Shown one piece after another: positions 57,111 to 64,000 of a stretch of 64,000 nt of DNA. Source of the stretch: Portulaca oleracea (Eukaryota; Streptophyta; Magnoliopsida; Caryophyllales; Portulacaceae); NCBI GenBank assembly GCA_029582165.1, contig CM055875.1, forward strand, positions 10,476,785-10,540,784. The letters are read 5' to 3'. Below the pieces are notes generated by a model. It saw nothing but the letters and a program-made list of their open reading frames with translations. It ran no database searches and had not been told where the DNA came from. Positions within the stretch are counted from its first letter, which is position 1, and every line of letters begins with the position of its first letter. A program made the translations under genes and the position numbers.

Positions 57111-57960
57111 GGTAGATCAGTATAAATAACCGCTTAATTTCTACTGTTAATTATTCAACTCGTTCTTCTGGAGCTTCATTCAACGGGTACTGTTTTCTCT
57201 TTATTTCTATTATTTCTACTGCCCCCTTTTTTTCTGGGTTAAAAAAAAGATGGTAGCTGTTGATCTTTCTTGTGATTTTGGTTTGGATGGGGGAAATTTG
57301 ATGATCATGGTGATGATCGATCATGATGATGAGTTTTTTTATTTTTATCATACTCTTGATATAGGTCTAGATGCCTCCGCTGTCTTGATGCTCTGATCCT
57401 GATGATTTTGATTGACTCTGTCTTTGATGATTAAGATCACCAAAAAAAAAAAAAAAATTCGATCATGATTTGAACCGATTTTTTTTTCCGATGATCATGG
57501 TTTTGATCTTGATGATAATCTTCATTCGGATTTGAAGCATATCTTGCTCCCATTATGAATAGTTGATCTTGATCATCATCAACCTCTTTCTCTTCATCTC
57601 TTTTCTTGTCGATCGAACTTTGACTGCCATGAATCACTTCCATCATGATTTCTATTTTTTGTGGAAATCGAACGATCTTAATTATCGCCGCTGGAGATCT
57701 TGAGTCCATATCGTTTTTGAGGGAAAGGGGGATGGGTAGAGAGATAAAAATTGGGGGTCTGAACATCAAACAAGAATAAAGAGAGGCTTGCTTTCGTTTT
57801 GCCTTGAATGATTTAAAATCCCATTACATATAAAAAGCCTCTGACCCATCAATTGTCTTTCTTCTTCCTTTTTTTAATGGTGGGCCCGCAATTGTACACA
57901 AAAAGCCATGTTACATGACGATTCTTTAGCCTTCATATAATATATATATATATATATATA
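57111..57960. other. Unclassified GATC/ATGATC-rich stretch with a minus-strand ORF
   Basis: Dense GATC, ATCATGATC and TCTTGATGATC phrases occur at 57280-57690. A minus-strand frame (57709 down to 57437, start MDSRSPAAIIKIVRFPQ) encodes a D/H/K-rich protein (QDQLFIMGARYASNPNEDYH, QDQNHDHRKKK) that ends in a poly-Phe run from an A-tract. A T-rich leader and TATA-like AT repeats (57937-57960) lie around it. It looks like the 5' end of a minus-strand gene or a transposon 5' region, but no domain is recognised. Confidence 0.3.
57937..57960. repeat. (TA)n microsatellite
   Basis: A run of about 11 TA units directly before the presumed 5' end of LINE-C. Its low complexity hides any target duplication of the LINE. 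Confidence 0.8.
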
Positions 57961-57988
57961 CTTCTCTCTCCTTGAGAGCTCATCTCTC

Positions 57989-59219
57989 TTGCCGATTTCA
58001 GACGACTGTCTGACTCCTGAGTCCAGGGCTTCGGCCCTAGCCATGGCAAAGACCAGGAAGTCTAGTAACCAGCATACAGCCAAGGCATTGATGAAAGCAA
58101 CTCCGAGCAATAATCCGACAACAGATCAAGCTGGATCTATTCCTGAAGAGAACAACACTATCGCAATTCACCGACAAGCTTCAACTAGAGCATCAGCCTT
58201 CAAATCGACATCACAAAATGATGAAATCTTTGGCCAAAAGTCAGATCAAGCACCAAAGGTGAAGAATCCGACTATTGTTCCCCAAGAACATAGCAAATCT
58301 ACAACTTATACTTCCCTTCTCGATCCAGATGACGACAGCAATCTTAAATACATTGAAGCCACTGTCATTGAAGGATCTCCTATTGCAAAGATAGAGAAAG
58401 AGCATGTCCAAAAGGAAATTGAATACTGGAAATCATCAATCTTACGTCGAGTGGTTGGGGCAAATCCTCCTTTCCCAATAATTGAAGGCTTCATCAAGAG
58501 GATCTGGTCTCATTATGATCTGAGCAAAATTGCAGCTGTGAGAAAAAGGGATTATCTTGGTGAGATTCAACAAAGAGGCAGAGAAAGAAGAGGTGCTCAA
58601 AAGGGGAATCTATTTATTCGACAATAAACCATTTGTTGTCAAGCCATGGAACCCATCACAAACAATAAACATGGCTGATTTTCAAACACTGCCAATATGG
58701 ATCAAATTTCAGCATCTGGATATACAATACTGGAGCACACAAAATCTCAGCAGGCTTGCTAGTCTAATTGGTATACCAATTAAGACATATAAAGCCAAAA
58801 AAGAAAGAACAAACCTCACCTGTGCCCGTGTATTAGTGGAGGTAAAACTGGATGGCAAATTCCCACAAGAGAATAAATATGTAAATGAGCAAGAAGTGTT
58901 GATCACACAACCAGTAGAATATGACTGGAAGCCAATTACATGTGGACACTACTAGATGATAGGGCACACAGAAGCAGAATGCAAAAAGAAGATCAAGGCA
59001 GCTGAAACAAAGATTCCAGCATATCAAAACAAGCATAACAAATCCGAGCAGGAATGGAGAATCAAGATGCAAGACAGAACAGTTGATGAAGATGGATTCA
59101 TCAAGATTACTACTCCTAGGAGGGACACTCCTAAGTGCCAAAGTCCAAAAACAAAACAAAACACTTCAGCTCCTATAATAACAAACAAGTTCCAGATTTT
59201 GGCAGACACAAAGGAATAG
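57989..59219 (+). pseudogene. LINE-C ORF1: DUF4283-type RNA-binding protein (broken)
   Basis: The likely start is MAKTRKSSNQHTAKALMKAT at 58043, with an in-frame upstream ATG at 57989. Then a Ser/Thr-rich N-terminus, WKSSILRRVVGANPPFPIIE and FIKRIWSHYDLSKIAAVRK (start of DUF4283), a frameshift near 58560, GIYLFDNKPFVVKPWNPSQT, TLPIWIKFQHLDIQYWS, LARVLVEVK-like sequence, and a zinc knuckle interrupted by TAG at 58953-58955 (TCGHY, stop, MIGHTEAECKKK). It ends about 90 bp before ORF2. Confidence 0.87.
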
Positions 59220-59311
59220 AATGCTGATGTCACACATGAGAGAACCGAAATAGTAGGGGAAGAAAAAGAGGAGGAAACTGAGAGCTCCTCAGGATCTGAA
59301 TCGGATCCTCA

Positions 59312-62300
59312 ATGAAGATCATCACATGGAATATAAGGGGTCTCAACGACCCCAGAAAACAAGAAGATATCATGATCTTTTTTAGAGGCACCAATGCCAA
59401 TATTGTCCGCTTGCTTGAAACTAAAATCAAACTAGAGAAGGAATCCATTTTGACCCATGGTATGTTCACCTCTTCGTCATCATTCAATAATTTTGATATT
59501 CATAGAGGAGGCCGTATTTTTCTAGCTTGGAAGCAAAATAAGGTTGATGTCCAGTTGATCCATAAAGATGCTCAATATATACACTGTCATATCACAGATT
59601 ACAACACAAATATAAAGGCATACTACACTTTTGTATATGGTTTCAATAGAATTGAAGAAAGAGTTAGTCTTTGGGACAATTTGAAAATCCTTTCAGACAA
59701 TATTGATGCAGCTTGGTGTATTTTGGGAGATTTTAATTCTGTCCTACATGAGACAGACAAACTTAATGGGACGACAATCAATCCTTTTGAAACTTAAGAT
59801 TTCCAATGCTGCATTGATCACTGTCAACTTATGGAAGTAAACTATCAAGGTGCAACTTATACTTGGTCCAATGGGCATGTCCAATCGAAAATTGACAAAA
59901 TTTTCTACAATGAAGATTGGTTGATGGCCAATGGTTACATGATTGGAACCTATTTACCGCAAAGTTTGTCTGATCACAAGCCAATCTGCCTTGATCTCAT
60001 AGAAGGCCCATAGCCAAGAAAATGCTTTCGATATTGTGATATGTGGGTTAATGACAAAAATTTTGCAAGTATCATTGCCGAGGTAATAAACAATAGGAGG
60101 AAGGGATCCCCTATGCACACAATTTATCACCTTCTGAAATCTCTCAAAACTGAGCTCAAGGTCTTACACCGCATGAAATTTACAAATATCCATCATTAGA
60201 GAGAGATAGCCCGAAAAAAGCTTGTAAACATCCAACCACAAAAATCCCACATGCCCACTACTTCTTGCAGATGAAGCTGCAGCAAAGGGGAATTACAAAG
60301 TAATCCTAGCATCTGCTCAGAATCTCATCTCTCAACAATGCAAGATGGAAGCTAATGCCTTTGGGGATACCTGCTCTAAATACTTCTTCAGTAAAATGAA
60401 AAAAAGGAGATTAGCTGCCACTGTCCACACTTTGACAGACCATGATGGGACCACTATAACTGGCTTTCAGAATGTTGGAAATCGTCTAGCTGAATTCTTT
60501 CAGAAATTATTGGGTGAGGACCAAGGTCAAAGACATGCCATAAATCAGCACATCATTCAACATGGCCCCTTATTGAATATTTAGCAGCAGGCACAACTTT
60601 GTGCGCCTTTCAGTAATCAGGAAATCAAGGACGCACTTTTTTCTATCCCAAACATCAAATCCCCGGGACCAGACGGATACTCCAGTGGTTTCTTCAAAGA
60701 CACTTGGGATCAAATAGAAGACATTTTTTGTGATGCAATCAAAGAATTTTTTGACCCTGGTAAGATGCTCCCTGCGCTGAATTCAACAATCCTAACTCTC
60801 ATCCCCAAGATTGAGAACCCAATATCTGTAGTTGATTTTAGGCCAATTGCTTGCTGCAATACAATCTACAAAACTGCCTCAAAACTAATTGTTCAAGACT
60901 GAGAAATGTCCTCACGCATTTGGTGAATGAAAGCCAAACAGCCATCATCCCCGGGAGAGAGTTGCTTCACAATGTTCTAATGTGCCATGAGCTGACTCGA
61001 GGTTTCCGAAGAAAACTCAATCATTCGAAATGCATGTTCAAGATAGATCTGAGGAAAGCATTTGACAGCGTGAAATTGGAGTTTATAAAGGAAATTCTCA
61101 CTGGATATAAATTTCCACCACAATACATAAATTGGATCATGAACTGCATTTCTACCCCAACCTATACCATCCAGATTAATGCAGGCACTTATGGGTATTT
61201 CAAAGGAGCAAAAGGGCTACGTCAAGGAGACCTCATCTCGCCCCTCCTTTTCATTCTTTCAATGGAATATCTATCTATAAGCTTGGCTTTGGCAACGGAA
61301 GATACCAACTTCAAATTTTTCCCGCGGTGTAAAGACCTAAAGCTCACACATCTTATTTTTGCGGATGATTTGATGATCTTCAGCGCAGCAAACCCCTTCA
61401 CTGTCCAAAAGATCATGGACACCCTGGATCATTTCAAGCACACCTTGGGCCTCACTTCTCATGCAAGCAAATCAACTGTCTTGATCACTGGAGTTCCTCA
61501 ATAGACCAAAAATGAAATTCAACACAACACAGGTTTTGAAGAAGGGGATATACCCTTCTATTACTTGGGTATGCCAGTGACAGACGAACGTTTGAGCAAA
61601 TTGCAATGCAGGAAACTTCTTGGTAAAATCACCTCGAGAATCAAAAGCTGGCGGACTAGCAACATCTCATATATAGGTAGAGTGATTCTTATTAACAATG
61701 TCATTATAGGAGCTTTTACTTTCTGGGCCACAATGATGATCATCCCCTAACAAGTCATTGATCAAATCACGAAAATCAACAGAAATTTTCTCTGGGGGGC
61801 TGATGACACATATGCAGAAGCCCCTCCCATTAACTGGCAAACGGTATGCAAACCAAAGCTTGTGGGGGCCTGGGCATCAAAAATTTGAAATACTGGAACA
61901 TTGCCCTAGTCACAAAGCAAATTGTGGCCATCGCCGTTCACAAAGAAACCCTTTGGGTAAAATGGATACATGCACGATATATCAAAGGAAGAGATTGGTG
62001 GGAGTATCAACCTAAGGGGGATATGTGTTGGTACTTTACAAAAATTTTGTGCAGTTAAGGAACACATCAAAGGAACAGGAATTACCCGAGATCATCTCTC
62101 AGTAAAGGAATGCTACAAAGCATTAACTGGAGAAGACACAAGATGGCAATGGGCAAGGATTGTATGGAGCAAATACAACAATCCAAGGCACTCTTTTTGT
62201 TCCTGGATGGCAATGCATACCAAACTCAAAGTAAAGACCGGACTGCATATGCCCAATATACAAAAGACCTGTTCTATGTGCACCCAGCATGAAGAAACTA

Positions 62301-62635
62301 TTGCCAACCTTCTTTATGATTGCACTTTTGCAGAAGGGGTAAGACGACATCTCGACACATGGATACATCTCCCCAAAGCAGCAACATGGGAGGAGTGGAG
62401 CAGAAAATTGCGACACCTTAAAGATCTTGTGCAGCGAAAACAAATCACCTACGCTATTTTTGTTTCTTATATCTACATTATTTGGCTAACCAAGAACACC
62501 AATGCTTTCAAGAACATCAGGACAGATCCTGAGAAAGTGTATCTTAGCATCAAACATCACCTTAGGGACAGGACACTCCTTCTTGTTAAAAATACTCAAA
62601 AACAATCCAAATACATTGACATACTATGCCCTTAA
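59312..62635 (+). pseudogene. LINE-C ORF2: endonuclease, reverse transcriptase, zinc finger (broken)
   Basis: Endonuclease: MKIITWNIRGLNDPRKQED, VRLLETKIK, AWCILGDFNSVLHE, in-frame TAA (59795-59797), YQGATYTWSNGH, SLSDHKPICLDL. After a stop at 60011-60013 and frameshifts, RT: NIKSPGPDGYSSGFFKDTWD, LTLIPKIENPISVVDFRPIA, a frameshift near 60890, KIDLRKAFDSVKLEFIKEI (first Asp), AKGLRQGDLISPLLFILSME, HLIFADDLMIF (catalytic FADD), then stops at 61502 and 61748. The C-terminus (61970-62635) keeps the zinc finger: SFCSWMAMHTKLKVKTGL, CSMCTQHEETIANLLYDC. Motif order is complete; function is lost. Confidence 0.9.
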
Positions 62636-62811
62636 GCTTGTAAATCGGCTTTTTTGCCTAGTTTGCCATTTTTTTAAAATTTTTTTTTCTTGACTCACCA
62701 CTTTCTACTTTCTTTTTCTTTTTTTTTTGGTAGGGAGTTGTGACAGTTGATGCTGTTTATTTGAAGTTGTCCGTTGTTATTACCGGTTTCTTATCTACTC
62801 TTGAGCGTACT

Positions 62812-63150
62812 GACGTAGAGTAGTCCTAAACTACTCTCTTCATAACTGTCTCGTCGATCGCGCTGCCTTCTCCGCTTCTTTGCGTGCTGAGGGTAGTCCT
62901 AGACTACTCTCTTCGGGACTGCCTGGGTCGACTGCTTCGTATTCTCTGCTTTCTTTGCTACTCCTAAGCGTGCTGACGTAGGGTAGTCCTACACTACTCT
63001 CTTCAGGACTGTCTGGGTCGACTGCATTGTCTTCTCTGCTTTTTGTGCTACTCCTCAGCGTGCTGACGTAGGGTAGTCCTAGATTACTCTCTTCAGAACT
63101 GTCTGGGTGGACTGTGTCGTCACTCCGCCCTGCCTTGAGGACTCCCCTGC
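62812..63150 (+). repeat. 90-bp tandem repeat ahead of the PMD gene
   Basis: The landmark GGGTAGTCCTAGACTACTCT recurs with its TAGTCC at 62821, 62894, 62984 and 63074 (spacing 73, 90, 90), followed each time by CTTCxGxACTGxCTGGGTCGACTG. Each unit holds an imperfect palindrome (GTAGTCCTAGACTAC). The 90-bp period is a multiple of three, so frames stay open on both strands; the minus ORF at 62840-63193 shows a 30-residue Ser/Pro/Glu-rich repeat as a result. Confidence 0.85.
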
Positions 63151-63184
63151 GATATTCAGGTTTTTTACATCGCCGATAGAGATC

Positions 63185-64000
63185 ATGGTACACTTTGTTG
63201 ACTCGTCTTCGAAATCGCCATCTGTCACCATTTTTGACAAGAAAGACTACGCCATCGAGGATGGAATAACACTCCGAGTTGATGTGCCGACACCGCTACC
63301 CTCCAAGAAATCCTTGCTCAACGATAAACTCACGGATTCTCATTGGAGCGTCACTTCTACCAGCGATGTACTGAACTTAGATTGCACCATCACACACAAC
63401 TATAAAGCTCTGAAGCTTATTTCTCCTTTGTTCGAAGCGTCAGTTCCAGTACAAAAACCAACGCCTTTGCTTTACCATCGCATTGCAGACGGGTCAATAA
63501 CATGGGGGACTTTCTCACCTAACGACAACTTCTATATTCCATGTTACTGGGAGTGGCTTGAGGACGTTCTTGGTCGTAATAAAGACAAACTCATAGACTG
63601 GAGGATTTACAAAGGATTATATACGTCCTTGTTTTCCTACGACCTCAACCTCCATGTTTCCAAGACTTTCTGTGAATTATGGTGCCCTACTACTAACACC
63701 TTCTGCACAGAGGATGGAGAAATGTCGATTTATTTATGGGACATGTGGAAAATAGCTGGGCTTCCGGCCAGTGGGTCTTACTATGAAGAAGTTGTTCCTT
63801 CCGCCCAAGCGTTATTGTATGCCAGCCAAGAAAATGATGACATACCAAAGTCCTGCATTTACCTTTTTTCTGCTTTCCGTAACCAATGTCAAGATGTCAA
63901 TGGCGTTATTCAACTTCCTGCTAGCGAATGGGTGCGTTTCTGGTATCGTGGCTCGAAGAATTATGCAAGCCCTCCCCCACGAGATAATAGAAGACGGAAA
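63185..64000 (+). CDS. Plant mobile domain (PMD) protein, N-terminal part, runs off the window
   Basis: An open frame of 272 codons from ATG at 63185 to the window edge. It reads like the aminotransferase-like plant mobile domain: DWRIYKGLYTSLFSYDL, VSKTFCELWCPTTNTFCTED, GEMSIYLWDMWKIAGLPASG and YYEEVVPSAQALLYAS are its hallmark segments; SEWVRFWYRGSKNYASPPP follows. PMD proteins occur both as host genes of the MAIN/MAIL family, acting in genome stability and silencing, and inside transposons. No stop or frameshift interrupts this part. The frame is also open upstream of the ATG into the tandem repeat, so the true start could lie further 5'. Host gene or transposon passenger cannot be decided without the 3' side. 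Confidence 0.82.
   Translation, partial: MVHFVDSSSKSPSVTIFDKKDYAIEDGITLRVDVPTPLPSKKSLLNDKLTDSHWSVTSTSDVLNLDCTITHNYKALKLISPLFEASVPVQKPTPLLYHRIADGSITWGTFSPNDNFYIPCYWEWLEDVLGRNKDKLIDWRIYKGLYTSLFSYDLNLHVSKTFCELWCPTTNTFCTEDGEMSIYLWDMWKIAGLPASGSYYEEVVPSAQALLYASQENDDIPKSCIYLFSAFRNQCQDVNGVIQLPASEWVRFWYRGSKNYASPPPRDNRRRK

Larger units (their letters stand above)
57961..62690 (+). mobile_element. LINE-C: near-complete L1-type LINE, decayed
   Basis: A 5' leader from about 57961 is followed by ORF1 (57989-59219) and ORF2 (59312-62635) with endonuclease, RT and zinc finger in order. The 3' end after the stop is T-rich (62660-62730) and no A tail or target duplication can be read, so both borders are approximate. 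Each ORF has several stops and frameshifts. It lacks the RNase H that LINE-B carries. Confidence 0.85.

Noticed and set aside
62840..63193. Minus-strand 117-codon ORF with a 30-residue Ser/Pro/Glu repeat
   Set aside because: The repeat follows from a 90-bp tandem DNA repeat that keeps all frames open. It also overlaps the start of the PMD frame on the other strand, so it is not taken as a gene.

Overview
The window is a repeat-dense stretch of a plant nuclear genome, most likely a eudicot. It is AT-rich, has GT-AG introns, and carries plant-type L1 LINEs, Ty3/gypsy (Athila/Tat-like and chromovirus-like) elements, a MuDR-like transposase and a plant mobile domain gene. I see no rRNA, tRNA, CRISPR or bacterial operon structure. 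The species cannot be named from this sequence alone.

Layout. (1) 1-2296, minus: the 5' part of a MuDR/MULE transposase gene with a tiny first exon, a 929-bp intron holding an AT-only minisatellite and a GC-rich hairpin, and a frame break in an A8 tract. (2) 3163-29400, plus: the one clear host gene, a DCN1-like (DCUN1 domain) protein of 250 residues in 11 coding exons over 25.4 kb. Its introns have swollen with a LINE reverse-transcriptase fragment, a MITE and a second LINE (intron 2), a truncated Athila-like element (intron 3), a LINE split by a solo LTR (intron 5), and a MITE, a gypsy integrase remnant, a copia-type solo LTR and a 2.2-kb Harbinger-like element (intron 9). All exons still join in frame, and all three residues of the cullin-binding DAD patch are kept. 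(3) 29727-50269: a nested block. A plus-strand LINE (LINE-A) with a 12-bp target duplication was split by a full-length minus-strand LINE (LINE-B, 17-bp duplication), a gag-only Ty3 element (5-bp duplication) and a gag-protease Ty3 element with LTRs about 98% identical. (4) 50270-57110: a gypsy integrase remnant interrupted by a second solo LTR of the intron-5 family, then the 3' end of another Athila-like element. (5) 57110-57960: unclassified GATC-rich sequence. (6) 57961-62690: a third, decayed plus-strand LINE (LINE-C). (7) 62812-64000: a 90-bp tandem repeat leading into the open N-terminal part of a plant mobile domain (PMD) protein that runs off the window.

How it works together: only the DCN1-like gene, which promotes neddylation of cullins, looks like an intact cellular gene; the PMD gene may be another but is incomplete. 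Everything else is transposon sequence of several ages, and target duplications let the order of insertion be read for the 29.7-50.3 kb block. I found no convincing new biological system. The most useful leads are the GC-AG intron and start-codon-only exon in the DCN1-like gene, the nested block with readable duplications, the conserved untranslated 3' block shared by two Athila-like elements, and the repeat-fronted PMD gene.
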